Assembly: GCF_000003195.3 (NCBI RefSeq)
Contig: NC_012870.2
Coordinates: 23,552,501 to 23,616,500, forward strand
DNA: 64,000 bases
DNA from: Sorghum bicolor
Taxonomy: Eukaryota; Streptophyta; Magnoliopsida; Poales; Poaceae
Reading direction: 5' to 3'
The position numbers were made by a program, and so were the translations under genes. This document shows, one piece after another, positions 1 to 10,636 of this stretch (position 1 is the first letter of the stretch; each line of letters opens with the position of its first letter). The notes beneath the pieces were generated by a model. It was given only the letters and a program-made list of their open reading frames with translations. It did no database searches and had not been told where the DNA came from.

Positions 1-2061
1 AACTAGAAGCAATTGCGTCATAAGCACATGGCAGTCATGCGACTTTAAGTTCAGAAATTTCTTCTCATGCACATTAATTATACCTTTTATATTAGAGGAG
101 AATCCAGATGGGACCTTGATGCTGCTTAAGCATTCAAACATGATTTCTTTCTCTTCATTGCTAAGAGTGTAACTAGCAGGTCTTAAATATTGGCGTCCAT
201 CATCTGTCTTCTCTGGATGCAGGTTGTCTCGTTCTTCCATGCGTTGCAAGTCTTGTCGTGCTTCAAGTGAATCCTTAGGCTTACCATATACACCCATGAA
301 TCCTAGAAGGTTCAGACAAAAATTCTTTGTTAGGTCCATGATGTCGATCGTATTCCGGACCTCTAGGACTTGCCAATAGGGTAGCTCTCAAAATATTGAC
401 TTCTTCTTCCACATGGGTGCATGACCCGCTACATCTTTTGGAACTGGTTGGCTGCGTTGTCCCTTACCAAAAACTACTTTCACATCCTTAACCATCTCAA
501 ATACATCTTCTCCAGTTCTGTTGCGAGGCTTGCATCGGTGGTCTGCTTTACCTTTAAAATGCTTTCCTTTCTTTCTAACTGGGTGATTCATAGAAAAAAA
601 ATCGACGATACCCAAGGTACATGACCTTTCTGCATTTTTTCAAATATATACTATCAAGGTCATCAAAACAGTGTGTGCATGCATTATATCCCTTGTTTGT
701 CTGTCCTGAAAGATTACTTAGAGCAGGCCAATCATTGATTGTCACAAACAATGGTGCTCATAGGTCGAAGTGTTCCTGTTTGTACTCATCCCACACACGA
801 ACACCTGTTTCACTCCATAAAAGAAGGAGTTCTTCAATTAATGGCCTTAGATAGACATCAATGTCATTGCCCGGTTGCTTCGGGTCTTGGATGAGCACCA
901 GCATCATAATGAACTTTCGCTTCATGCATAACCATGGAGGAAGGTTGTAGATACATAGTGTAACAGGCCAAGTGCTATGACTACTGCTTTGCTCACCAAA
1001 AGGATTCATATCGTCCGTACTTAAAGCGAACCTTAAGTTTCTTGCGTCTTTTGCAAACTCTGGAAATTCCCTATCTATTGCTCTCCACTGGGACCCATTA
1101 GCGGGTGTCTCAACATGTTGTCTACTTTACGTTCTTCTTTGTGCCACCACAACAATTTTGCATGGTCCTTATTTCTAAAAAGACGTTTCAGACGTGGTAT
1201 TATAGGAGCATACCACATAACCTTTGCAGAAATTTTTTTTTCTGGGACGTTCTTCCCCCTCAACATCGCCAGGGTCATCTCGCCTGATCTTATACCGTGA
1301 TGCTTTACATACGGGGCATTCATCTAAATTCTCGTAGTCCTTGCCACAGTATAGGATGCAGTCATTAGGACATGTATGTATCTTCTTGATTTCTAATCCC
1401 AAAGGACAGACGATCTGTTTTGCTTCGTATGTAGTAGTGGGCAGTTCATTAGGCTTCAGCAGCTTTTTTTTGGATCTTCACTAATTGTCCAAATGCCTTA
1501 TCAGATACACCATTCTGTGTCTTCCATTTTAACAACTCCAGTGTTGTACCCAGTTTTTTTTGCCCATCCTGGGCAAATGGGTATAGTAATTTCTTATGAT
1601 CTTCTAACATGTGGTCAAACTTTGTCTTCTCTTTTTTTTACTTTCGCAATCTTTCTGTGCATCACGAATGACATCACCAAGAGCATCATCTTCAACAGGT
1701 GTGCCTTCTGCACCTGCCTCATCTTCAGCTTCTCCCATTGCTGTATCACCGAAGTCACCGTATTGAGCAATAATGTCGTCAGGCTCCAACTGTTCTTCTT
1801 CACCTTCTTCCATCATTATCCCGTTTTCTCCATGCTTGGTCCAACAAATATAGTTTGACATAAAACCCGCTTCAACAAATGTGAGTGAATATTTCTAGAG
1901 CTAGAATATTTCTTCAAATTCTGACACAAGGCACATGGACAACATATGAATCCATCCCGCTTGTTTTCCTCGGCCACTCTTAAGAAATAATGCACACCAT
2001 CAATGAATTCTTTGGAGCGGCGATCGGCATTGTACATCCAATGATGTGTCATTGTCTGCAT
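1..2061 (-). pseudogene. TNP2-like CACTA transposase, decayed
   Basis: Homologous in order to the transposase at 40614-42900. The start (2061-1816) encodes the transposase-associated domain with WMYNADRRS and the Cys pair CCPCALC. An acidic linker follows (1861-1604), then the zinc-ribbon-like CPNDCILYC...CPVCKASRYK part (1402-1230), the RLKRLFRNKDHAKLLWWHKE part (about 1323-1080), MNPFGEQSS...WPVTLCIYNLPPW (1009-758), and the NHPVRKKGKHFKGKADHR to PMWKKKSIF part (615-388). Homology continues to base 1 through the region matching GFMGVYGK and YLRPASYTLS. The pieces lie in different minus-strand frames and are separated by stops, so no single product can be made. TNP2 proteins bind element ends and catalyse cut-and-paste transposition in the nucleus. 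This copy is inactive by inspection. Confidence 0.85.
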
Positions 2062-2072
2062 TGCAACGTAAA

Positions 2073-2660
2073 GTATTATAAGTTTCTAATTTTTTATACA
2101 GAAATTAAAGTAACAAATAACCTAAAATTCTCTATTTCTGGTTTTTCTAAACCAGCAAAATTAAAAAGACATAAAAGTTCTCTATTTTCTAACTAATCAT
2201 GAAATGTGGCATGCATACTAGTTATAATTAACTAATTAACCATGTCATAAAGTGCAAATTAAAGAAATATAAGTTTTTAATTTTTAATAGAGAAATTAAA
2301 GTAACAAAAAACCTAAAATTCTCTATTACTAATTTTTCTAAACAACCAAAATTAAAAAAGCACAAAAGTTCTCTATGTTTCTAACTAATCATGAAATATG
2401 GTATGCATACTAGTTATAATTAACTAATTAACCTTGTCATAAATTGCAAAATAAAGTATTATAAGTTTCTAATTTTTAATAGAGAAATTAAAGTAACAAA
2501 AAACGTAAAATTCTCTATTTCTAATTTCTCTAAACAAGCAAATTTAAAAAAGCACAAAAATTCTCTATTTTCCTAAATAATCATGAAATGTGGTATGCAT
2601 ACTAGTTATAATAACTAATTAAATCAGTCAAAAATTGCAAATTAAAGTATTATATGTTTT
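2073..2660. repeat. AT-rich tandem repeat, about 3 x 190 bp, in CACTA 5' region
   Basis: Three imperfect copies of a unit of about 190 bp recur with starts near 2110, 2301 and 2493 (motif GTAACAAAAAACCTAAAATT). Each copy contains GCATACTAGTTATAATTAAC. The array lies between the transposase start and the subterminal repeats and probably belongs to the element's promoter or first intron region. No coding potential is seen. Confidence 0.75.
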
Positions 2661-3000
2661 TAATTTTTTTTCTAAACTAATTAAAATAAAAAAACATATT
2701 ATCACTATTTCTCTAAAAAAACGCGTCGCTATTGGGAAGACGATGAAGCTAATAACCTCTTAAAAAACTATAAAATAAAAAAGCACATACATAACACTAG
2801 AAAATGACATATGCTGCTGCTAAATGTTGAGAAGATGAAGCTAGTGACCTCTTAACAAGTCGACGACGGTGTAGAAATGATAAAATGAATCAATAGACGG
2901 AGATGAGAGCAAGAACAAGCAACTCTAAATGAAGAACACAGCAAAAGAGTGAAGATCGATGGGCTCGGCCAGGGGAAGAAGAGTTTAAATATGGGGAAGG

Positions 3001-3260
3001 ACATTTAGTCCCGATTCCATTTAAAAACCGGGTCTAAATTCCAACACTAGTCTCGGCCGGTGAGACGGACCGGGACAACAGCTTTTAATCCCGGTTGGTG
3101 GTACCAACCGGGACTAAAGGCTAGGCTTTTGTTCCGGTTCGTGAGACCAACCGAGACTAAAGGTCCCTTCTACCGATCTCTGCCACCATAGCCGTTGGGC
3201 AGGGGACTTTTAGTCCCGGTTAGTCTCACCAACCGGGACTAAATATGTTTTTGTCTCGGA
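3001..3260. repeat. CACTA subterminal inverted repeats (TTTAGTCCCGGTT type)
   Basis: Repeated inverted units of the form TTTAGTCCCGGTTGGTG / CACCAACCGGGACTAAA occur around 3005, 3055, 3085-3120, 3125-3165 and 3205-3245. In CACTA elements these subterminal repeats are the binding sites for the element-encoded TNPA-type protein. Their position next to the terminal CACTA end at 3326 fits that role. Confidence 0.85.
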
Positions 3261-3326
3261 CGCTGATTGGGGCGAGATTATTGTTTATTTTGGGCAAGTG
3301 ACCAAAGGCCTGTTTCTGTACTAGTG

Positions 3327-3644
3327 CAACGATGCGGCACCCTGTGCTGGTTCTCTCGTGCACCACCTCCACGATGTCGGCGAACTCGCGCCGCTTATGA
3401 CGGTGCAATCCACGTATGTCGATGTAATGCCTGAAGAAGACATGACGGTGCAGGGCTTGTAGAGCTCGTACATGACGTTGAAGTCCTGCACCTCCTCGAT
3501 GTCCATGGCGATGAGCACGGCGACAGGCAAGTGCCCTCACTCGTCGTCGAACCGGACGACCGCTAGGCGAGTGCCCTCACCCTCGCGGTTGATGGCGTCG
3601 TCCACGGCCTGCGCCGAGTGGAGGTGCTCAACGTGGTACGCCAT
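3327..3644 (-). pseudogene. DIM1/YLS8-like (U5 snRNP thioredoxin-like) pseudogene, 3' end cut by CACTA element
   Basis: From an ATG at 3644 the minus strand reads MAYHVEHLHSAQAVDDAINR...RLAVVRFDDE, then a stop (TGA). In the same frame it continues as AMDIEEVQDFNVMYELYKP-CTVM. In a neighbouring frame it ends EFADIVEVVHERTSTGCRIV. These blocks match, in order, the start, middle and end of DIM1-family proteins (about 142 residues), splicing factors of the U4/U6.U5 tri-snRNP. The segment after the first block, which normally carries the W-x-x-x-C region, is missing, and so is part of the middle. At least one stop and one frame change separate the blocks. The 3' end is replaced by the CACTA terminus at 3326. 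No intron is seen, which would suit a retrocopy, but that is inference. Confidence 0.7.
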
Positions 3645-3965
3645 TGCGGCGGCGGCAAATACCATTTTGCCAAATATCAAGGGGTGTGTGCAACCACAAG
3701 GCAACCAACATGATGACAGCTGTTCAAAAGGGCTCTTGTTCCTGATCAGCTCAAATGGTTCAATTGATCCCCTGATCATATAGTGCTAGCTATTCACAGT
3801 ACTGATGCGGCTGCGCCTACGTAATCACATTACTAGCTAGTCATATTAAGGGAGATATAAACTACTTACTCCATTCTAAAGTTAAAGTGGACTACCCAAA
3901 CCAAAAGATCCAGTGTACTGCACTACTTCATGATATTCTGGAGCCCAACAGAAGATCTGCAATTA
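3645..3965. other. Intergenic, nothing recognised
   Basis: Between the DIM1 relic and the last exon of the MYB gene. The minus-strand open frame extending upstream of the DIM1 ATG has no recognisable content. Confidence 0.5.
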
Positions 3966-6900
3966 CTAAGGTGTTCTCCTGTTCTGAGTAGCATAATGGA
4001 TGGATATGATCTTCTCTTCTAATAATCCCTGTACAATCTTCCGCGTGGCTCTTTGTGGTTGTACCTGCGATCAACCGGGAAAATGTATTAAGAAAACACA
4101 ATTATTGAGCAGTGTCGTACAAGCTACTCCATCCCTCCGTATTTCAATACAGTGTGTTGTGCCTATTCTAAGATAAAATAAGAGAGAAAGCAATAGACAT
4201 ATGATGTACAGTACCCCTCACTTAACTTCCTAATCTATTGAAATCTGAGCCTATTGGCATGATTGAAGTGTACAATCTAAGTTTTCATATAAAAAATATG
4301 GTAAGCACTCAATTATTTTCCTCTTTCGTAACTTTATTTAAGTAAATAATATCATCTTATTCCTCGAATGTACTATATTTGAGGACATATTATGCCAGAA
4401 TGCACTCTATTCTAGGACGGAGGGAAGGGAGTAGATAGCATGAGTCACATAAATGTAAAACAAAACATCACCTTCTTTTTAGAGGCAACATCGATTCCAC
4501 ATGCTCTAAGTAAATCTCTCCATTTATCCTGCAAATTTATTGAGATGGAAATCAGCCAACTTAACATTTAGTTGTCATGAGTGCAATATGTCACCAATCT
4601 ATCTAATATTATTACCTTCAGATTCACTTGTGTTCGAAATGATGTTTTGAAATAATCTCTCTTCACCTTAGTCCAATTTCTAACCCCAAGCTTAGATACG
4701 CCTATCACAAGATTCTCCACTTCAAGAGATGTCCATCGCTTTATTTTTTTTCTACCTCCAAATGTTTTGCCACGACATGCAGAAGGTTTGAGCAAATCAA
4801 ACAGATTGCTTATCTCTCCCTGAAAAAAAGAGTAGTCAGCAAGATGACTACGATTGGGAGCTAAATCATTGCCTCCTGGCAACTCCATTTATGCAATTAA
4901 CAGGTAAAATGTGTTCCTTAAGCTTGCCATGTGGTTCACTTTGTTACAAAACTTCCGTGCATTGCCGCGGATATGAACAAAAAATGCAAATAAGTTAGAC
5001 TGTTAATCACTAAGAATCGGGAGATATATATGCATGGTGTTGATAATACAACAATATATGTTAAAAATGATGTGATTTGCTAATGTGAATAATTTGAATG
5101 AAACCATAATGGCATGTGTTAGTTGGATGTATTAGTGGATGATGATGTGGACACTTTGTATGGTGAGATAGTTGAATGTGCTATGTGCTAGTGGGATGTT
5201 CTAGTGAATGCTGATCTGAACACTTTGCATGGCAAGAGAAATAGCTAGTAGGATTTATCTTTTTATAAGAGATATAGATGGAAAATTGGTCAGATAGGAT
5301 TCTGACGTTCCATTTGAACTGAAGGGTTTATTTACCCTTTTTAATCCCTTTTAATAGCTCATAAATAAAGCAACCATTCAAAAAATGAAATGCACTTTTG
5401 CAATTAGATTCGGCGTATACCCAACAAGATGTGCTTTTCTTGCGATATTTTCTTCGGCCATGATGTCCTCCCCAACCATATTGCACTTTGGAATTAGATT
5501 CGGCATTTGCCCAACAAGATTTTCTTCTCTTGCGACATTTTCTTCGGCCCTGATGTCCTCCCCAACCATATTGCACTGGTATCAGGTCTGAAGCATATAG
5601 CATATGAACATAAAAAACCCATGGTGAGTTACAGATATGGTTCTTTGCGGAACATGAATACATGATAATAACTCGTACTTCCTCTATGCACAAAGGATGA
5701 AATTCTCGCTTTTCAAGAAATCAAACAATTTAAACTTTAACTAAAGTTATATAAAAAATACTAGCATTCATGCTACAAAAGAAGTACCATTAGATTTATT
5801 ATTAAATATATTTTTTATTACTAAACTTTATTGGATATTCTTTAGAAACTTAGTCAAACACAAAGTAATTTGACTATCACAAATCTCATAGTTGCATTCT
5901 TTTGTGAACAAAGGGAATATACCTAGCGAGCTTGGCACAACAATGTAATCCCCCCTCTCATGGTATAAATGCACTTGCTCGGCTTCACTTTCATGATCCG
6001 CAAAGGCTGAATTAGATGTATCTTCCAACTGATATGAAAAAATGTAAATCATTGTTAATGCTATCTCCTTATGACACATATCCATTTATTTAATTATATA
6101 CCATGCTATAATAGCCGTTAGATAAAATTGCAAAGATCTTCAACCCCGTACATTGCCTTGCATGAGCAAAAGTTTATTGATGACATCGATCAATATTGTA
6201 TTTTCTCTAGATGCAAATATAAGCGCATCAAGATTCATCATGAGTCAGGCATTTCATCATGCTTCTAGTATAATTAATATGAATAGGATTATGCTTACGC
6301 TCTGCGGTCTGCATCTCATGCAACTTCCTCCTCTCCTCCGGCATGTCCAAGCGTCCGAGAAACAGCCTGGAAGAATCAATAAATTAAACATATGTGTGCA
6401 ATTGAGTCTTTTTTCTGATAATACATATCACAAGGCACCTAAGTACGTAGAAAAAAATCATTAGCAATATGATTACATCTATGATACTCCTACGCAGAGT
6501 ATGTCCTCCATCCTAGCACGCAGATGCATATGCACAAACACACAGGATAATGCACATCTGCATTACTAAATTTGGAAAAAATCTACTACAGCCAACTCTT
6601 CTATATCTACTCTGGGATAAATAATCCCTTGAGCATATGAACATAAAATCCATATAATCAGATTTTACAAACTGATTATTAATGTATACCAATTTGTCTT
6701 TACAAATGCATGCAAACAATAATAGTGTTTTTCTCTCACAAGAAATCAGCCAACAGTACTTTCTATCATGGTTTATCAGCCAAACGAATAAAGCCGAGCT
6801 AAAGGATCGGATATATTTAGGTGTGTCAAAACAAAATATTAAATAAACGCAGTGATGTCAAGAATATACCTGGCATACTTGGCTCTAGAAAATCCTCCAA

Positions 6901-7093
6901 TTCATTATCAGGAGCTATTTCTTGTAATGCTGATTCACCATCCATGTTCTGCTTTGGCATAATTGCAAAGAGAACTCTTGATCACTACTATAGAAAACAT
7001 AACCGTGATGGGCGTTTTTCATTTTCCGCGGTGGACAAAGGCGTCCGCCACGGATCTAAGGCCACACGGTTAATCATGGCCGCTTCAAGGGTG

Positions 7094-7160
<67 letters not shown>

Positions 7161-7375
7161 GAAAAGAGAAACCGCACCAGAAGAGTAGTGCTGACGAATG
7201 TACCTGCAACAGAAACAGCTTCATGAAATTCAAACCATTTGATGAATTATATTGAAGTACGAACTAATAAACAGCAACTTTGTCATCATCGTCGTACAGT
7301 ATGTTCCTCCCAAAATCTTGCACATATTTGCCTCGTTCGCAGGCCCTCATGTATCTCCGGGTCACAATCTTCCAT
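3966..7375 (-). CDS. Telobox-type MYB/SANT gene (TRF-like), multi-exon, structure partly inferred
   Basis: Minus strand. The firmest part is three exons that join in one frame through GT-AG introns: about 4820-4616 (starts GEISNLFDLLKPSAC, after a TTTTTTTCAG acceptor), 4528-4472 (DKWRDLLRACGIDVASKKK) and 4064-3966 (VQPQRATRKIVQG...NRRTP, then TAG). Together they encode a single MYB repeat, RWTSLEVENLVIGVSKLGVRNWTKVKRDYF...TQVNLKDKWRDLL. The LKDKWR helix is the telobox signature of telomere-repeat-binding TRF-like plant proteins. Likely upstream exons are about 5580-5390, 6028-5923, 6369-6302, about 6947-6870 and 7375-7298 (MEDCDPEIHEG...FWEEHT, following a CAG). Their joins and the true start are uncertain; the ATG at 7375 follows an acceptor-like CAG and may not be the start. 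Exons at 6028 and 6947 end alike (GCCAAG...|GTATATTC), suggesting internal duplication. A nuclear DNA-binding role is inferred from the domain only. Confidence 0.55.
4127..4432. mobile_element. Stowaway-like MITE in a MYB-gene intron
   Basis: The ends CTCCATCCCTCCGTATTTCA and, inverted, GACGGAGGGAAGGGAG are flanked by TA on both sides, as expected of Tc1/mariner-type Stowaway MITEs. It lies in the intron between the last two exons of the MYB gene. Length is about 306 bp. Confidence 0.75.
4889..5390. other. Probable intron of the MYB gene, AT-rich
   Basis: AT-rich DNA between the MYB exon and the duplicated upstream exon. It contains a loose local repetition (GATGTGGACACTTTGTATGG near 5145 and GATCTGAACACTTTGCATGG near 5212). 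No coding or RNA feature is recognised. Confidence 0.4.
5391..5571 (-). repeat. 90-bp tandem duplication within a probable exon
   Basis: Two near-identical copies, 5482-5571 (90 bp) and 5391-5481 (91 bp), both starting TGCACTTT on the plus strand. Read on the minus strand after an acceptor-like CAG (about 5572), both copies stay open in two frames. One gives a basic repeat with GRRKCRKRRKSCW / GRRKYRKKSTSCW; the other gives MVGEDI-EEN-AR---LVG--PNLI twice. Phase joining from the exon at 6028-5923 (ends one base into a codon) favours the basic frame. The 90-bp unit is a multiple of three, so the first copy preserves frame. Confidence 0.6.
5674..5920. mobile_element. Degenerate Stowaway-like MITE
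   Basis: Begins TACTTCCTCTATGCACAAAG and ends ATTCTTTTGTGAACAAAGGG, imperfect inverted ends of the CTCCCTCCGT family. The interior (TCAAGAAATCAAACAATTT, TAAACTTTAACTAAAGTTA) matches relatives at 7500 and 14240. It abuts the proposed splice donor of the exon at 5923-6028. Confidence 0.5.
7098..7158. repeat. (TA)n microsatellite
   Basis: About 30 uninterrupted TA dinucleotides within the proposed 5' intron region of the MYB gene. Open frames through it are low-complexity artefacts. Confidence 0.95.
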
Positions 7376-7478
7376 CTGCACACCATGTGAGAACAAAATC
7401 CATCAACGCCTGTGTACGCACACCGTCAATTACAAGTTAATTAATTAAGCGTGCTGGTAATGTAACTTTGCATTTTAG

Positions 7479-7945
7479 ATACTCCCATTTCGTCTAAGAA
7501 AGAATGGAATTCTCGTTTCTTGAGTACTCAAATAATTTGAACTTTAACTAAATTTATATAAAAAACTATATCATTCATAATATAAAATAAGTACATGATT
7601 AGGCTAATCTCAATGGTGAGTTTCATAATGTTGTTTTTAAGAAATTCCATATCATATGAAACGAAATGCTGAGATGAAACACCCACACTCAATGGAGAGT
7701 TTTATTTTATGGTTTCAAAAGCATTTAGTTTCAAGACTCATATAGAGTTGGTAATTGTGCTAAGAGAACTCATGTCTTCTCTCTCTTTTTAAATATAATG
7801 TCATACCATAAAGAATATCTATGGCAACATATTTAATTATGCAAATGAAACTCTCATTAAGACAGGTCTTATAGTATAAACTTGAGTTACTTTGACTTGC
7901 ACATATCCCATAGTTACATTCTTTCTTGAATGGAGAGAGTAGTTC
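7479..7945. mobile_element. Stowaway-like MITE interrupted by a Tourist-like MITE
   Basis: Outer ends ATACTCCCATTTCGTCTAAG and, inverted, CTTTCTTGAATGGAGAGAGT belong to the degenerate CTCCCTCCGT family also seen at 5674. The second element (7602-7868) lies inside it, so the outer MITE is the older one. Confidence 0.55.
7602..7868. mobile_element. Tourist-like MITE with TTA target duplication
   Basis: Imperfect terminal inverted repeats GGCTAATCTCAATGGTGAG and (reverse complement of the right end) GACCTGTCTTAATGAGAG are flanked by TTA at 7599-7601 and 7869-7871, as expected for PIF/Harbinger-derived MITEs. Confidence 0.7.
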
Positions 7946-8080
7946 CAAATAAATGTGACCAATCATGAGAAGCAGAGTTTAGTCTCTAATGCATAAAAGA
8001 AGACCACTTTTGTCCAGTAGTGCCTTCATTCGATCCGTTAGCAGTAGTTCTTGCCTTCTTGGGTCGTACTATATGTCTAA

Positions 8081-8323
8081 GACCTTGTTTAGATGCAAAA
8101 CGTTTTTGGATTTTAACACTGTAGTATTTTCGTTTTTATTTGATAAATATTATCTAATTATGGAGTAACTAAGCTTAAAAGATTCGTCTCGTAATTTACA
8201 GGTAAACTGTGCAATTAGTTATTCTTTTTATCTATATTTAATACTTCATACATGTACCGCAAGATTCGATGTGACGGGAAATCTTATAAAGTTTTGAGTT
8301 TTTTGGTGTATCTAAACAAGGTC
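8081..8323. mobile_element. Tourist-like MITE, GGCCTTGTTTAG family
   Basis: Ends GACCTTGTTTAGAT and ATCTAAACAAGGTC, flanked by TAA at 8078-8080 and 8324-8326. It is 243 bp, the same length as the copy at 38476. The interior matches the other family members (TTCGTCTCGTAATTTACAGG). Confidence 0.9.
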
Positions 8324-8580
8324 TAAATGGATATTTTTCTAGTTCTCAATGCATAAAATACATTCGAGATTCCAGACTGGGATTGAATGGAAAGGTGTGT
8401 TACTGTGCTGCTTTCAAGAAATGGAAAAAGGGAGAGAATCATAATGATGAGAATCATAGGTGAGTGTGTGCATTATGAGTGTTTGTGTTATAACCTATAA
8501 ATCATTGTTAACGCTAGTTCCTTATCACATATCCATTTATTTAAGGAAAAAGTTCATATTAGTCCCTTTAAGTTTGGTAT

Positions 8581-8990
8581 TAACGACGAAAGCTGGTCGG
8601 CAGTCTATCTAAGGATATGTCCAAAGTAGTAGATTATTGACAGACAGGTGCGCAAGCTATAAACTAGATGGTAACGCAAGACACAGACAAGGATTTTATC
8701 CAGGTTCGGCCACCGTGAGAGCGTAATACCTACGTCCTACGTATGATTGTATTGATATGAGATGTAATAAGATCTCTGACTTATCCTCTAGGGGCCTCTG
8801 CCCCTCCTTATATATCGTAAAGGAACAGAGTTACAAGTAAAGTATCCTATTTGGTACGATATCTTCTTGTAGCCTTGCGGTGCACGCCGACCAGCGTCGT
8901 GCGCCGCACGTCTTCATCTTGTGGGTCGGGCCACCTCCGAAGATGCGGCCCATGTTGATCCATAAGGATATAGAGGTTTATACCCCCACA
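8581..8990 (-). repeat. 3' LTR of the short gypsy element
   Basis: On the minus strand it begins TGTGGGGGTATAAA and ends at TCGTTA. It carries a minus-strand TATA box (plus TTATATAT at 8808-8815). The adjacent internal side reads, on the minus strand, GGAGACTAGC before TG, in the polypurine-tract position. Confidence 0.8.
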
Positions 8991-9460
8991 GCTAGTCTCC
9001 GTGCTTCATGTATTGTAATGCGACACACCATCTTGAGCTTCTTCGACCAGCGTGCACGACAGTCGACCACCGTTGACATCGAAGAAGCAGGTTGTCCAAA
9101 TAATACATGGTGCTTTTGAGAAAAAAGATTTCTTTCCTGATGAAGTGTGCCCACTTTACTTTTTTACAAAAGTATAGACCTTAAAAAAGCAAGCATATTC
9201 ACGGTAAGGTGAAGTGTGCCCACTTAGTCCCCGAGCCTATTAGTAGGTAATGTAGGCACGTGGTGCCAGGGTCTAAAAAAAGTGAGATGCATCTCCAGGT
9301 GCATCGTACCGATATAGTCCCCGAGCTTGCTAGAAGGCGAAGTATGAGCCTTGTAGCAAGGTCTATAAAATTAAAATTATCCCTCAGTTGTATATGAGTC
9401 CAATTCATACGTAACTGAGAAGAGCAGTCCTCAAGCTGTGGTCGAAGTGTAATCGAAGCA

Positions 9461-9747
9461 AGTCCCGAGCACAGCGTAGGGAGTGATTGATGAGTTTCCG
9501 AGCACGGTTGGGAATGTAAACGTGCTCAGTGGTTAGCATAGTCTCTGAGCACGGCGTAGGGACTGGTGGACAAGTCCCCGAGCGTGGTTGAGAACATAAA
9601 CGTGCTCAGTGGTTGGCAGTCTTCGAGCACAGCGTAGAGACTAGTCGACAAGTCCCCAAACGTGGTTGGGAATGTGAACGTGCTCGGTGGTCGGAGTAGT
9701 CCCCGAGCATAGCGCAGGGGATGGTCGACGAGTCTCTGAGCATAACT
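9461..9747. repeat. About 79-bp tandem repeat, 3.5 copies, in short gypsy element
   Basis: Units starting near 9461, 9540, 9620 and 9698 each contain AGTCTCTGAGCACGGCGTAG-like and GTAAACGTGCTCAGTGGTTG-like parts. Such arrays are common near the 3' LTR of grass gypsy elements. It explains the GC-rich open frames here, which are not genes. Confidence 0.75.
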
Positions 9748-10623
9748 TGTTGACTAGGCCAAGCTCCTAAAAAATAAATATGGAGAATATGTAGTATATG
9801 ATGTATAAATAAACTCTAGATAAAAAAGCACTGGTGTAAGATTTTAGCTTTTATGTTATATTTAAAGTTAACACGAGTAGTTAATTCATCATAGAGCTTG
9901 TACCAGCTCTGGTCTGGCCAATAATCTGGAGCATGAGGTGCGGAACCTAGGCATGCATAGAAATTCCAGCCTCGTTAGAGAGCTACTGTCGACCACCCAG
10001 AATGTAGAGGGCGGATCTCGTGCATGTGTGGGGAGGAGTCGGAGACAGTGCCGACTCTGGAAAACCTGTGTAGGAGAAAAAACTAGTCAGGTAACCAAAA
10101 AATTGTTTTGAAGGATAATAATGTCAAAAATATTATGCCAAAAATAAATAAAATATTAGAAGTACACTTATCGTTGGACGGAAATCTGTTCGGTGGTGAC
10201 AAAATTGTCCGGCCCTCAAGCTTTCCAACATGTCGTCATAATAGAGGTCGCGGTTGTCGTAGCGCCGTTCTTCGCGGCGATTATTATTGCGACATGGCAG
10301 GTGGTTTAGGGCCAAACAACTTGGTTGATAGCCCGAGCAGGTCGGTGTCGTCGATCTGCCTCCCTTTGTAGCTGGAGAACAGGTGACGCGTTGTCGGCGC
10401 GGTCGGAGACGTTGCTGGAGTAGTCAGAGTCGTAGCCAGCATGGTTGGAGCCGCGACCGACGTCGATGAATAAGTGATCGACGCAGATCGGATCTACGCC
10501 TCCTCCGTGATCGTGGCGGTGAAGCTATTGAAGCCGACGGTGAACGTGAAGCCGCGCGCCATGGCCGCGAAGTCAAGGATGATGGCCATCTAGTTCGTCT
10601 GTAGAGCTGTACGCACACCCCTA

Positions 10624-10635
10624 CCTGGCGCGCCA
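10624..10635 (-). other. Primer binding site of short gypsy element
   Basis: On the minus strand TGGCGCGCCAGG lies one base inside the 5' LTR. TGGCG-type sites are common in grass Tat-like gypsy elements. The priming tRNA was not determined. Confidence 0.6.
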
Positions 10636-10636
10636 C

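Larger units (their letters stand above)
1..3326 (-). mobile_element. CACTA (En/Spm) transposon, 5' part, continues beyond window start
   Basis: Read on the minus strand, the element begins at 3326 with CACTAGTACAGAAACAGGCC, a typical CACTA terminal inverted repeat. It continues with subterminal repeats (3001-3260), AT-rich tandem repeats, and a decayed TNP2-type transposase that runs off the window edge. The other end is outside the window, so the expected 3-bp target duplication (CAA at 3327-3329 would be one copy) cannot be checked. The insertion lies within the 3' part of a DIM1-like relic. The subterminal motif differs from that of the second CACTA element at 39184, so these are two related but distinct families. 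Confidence 0.85.

Noticed and set aside
6983..7090. CACTACTATAGAAAA at 6983 as the end of a third CACTA element
   Set aside because: The terminus-like 15-mer has no subterminal repeats or partner end nearby; the (TA)n tract follows. Too weak to annotate.
6821..7233. Frames through the (TA)n tract on both strands
   Set aside because: Half of each product is an IYIYIY run from the microsatellite.
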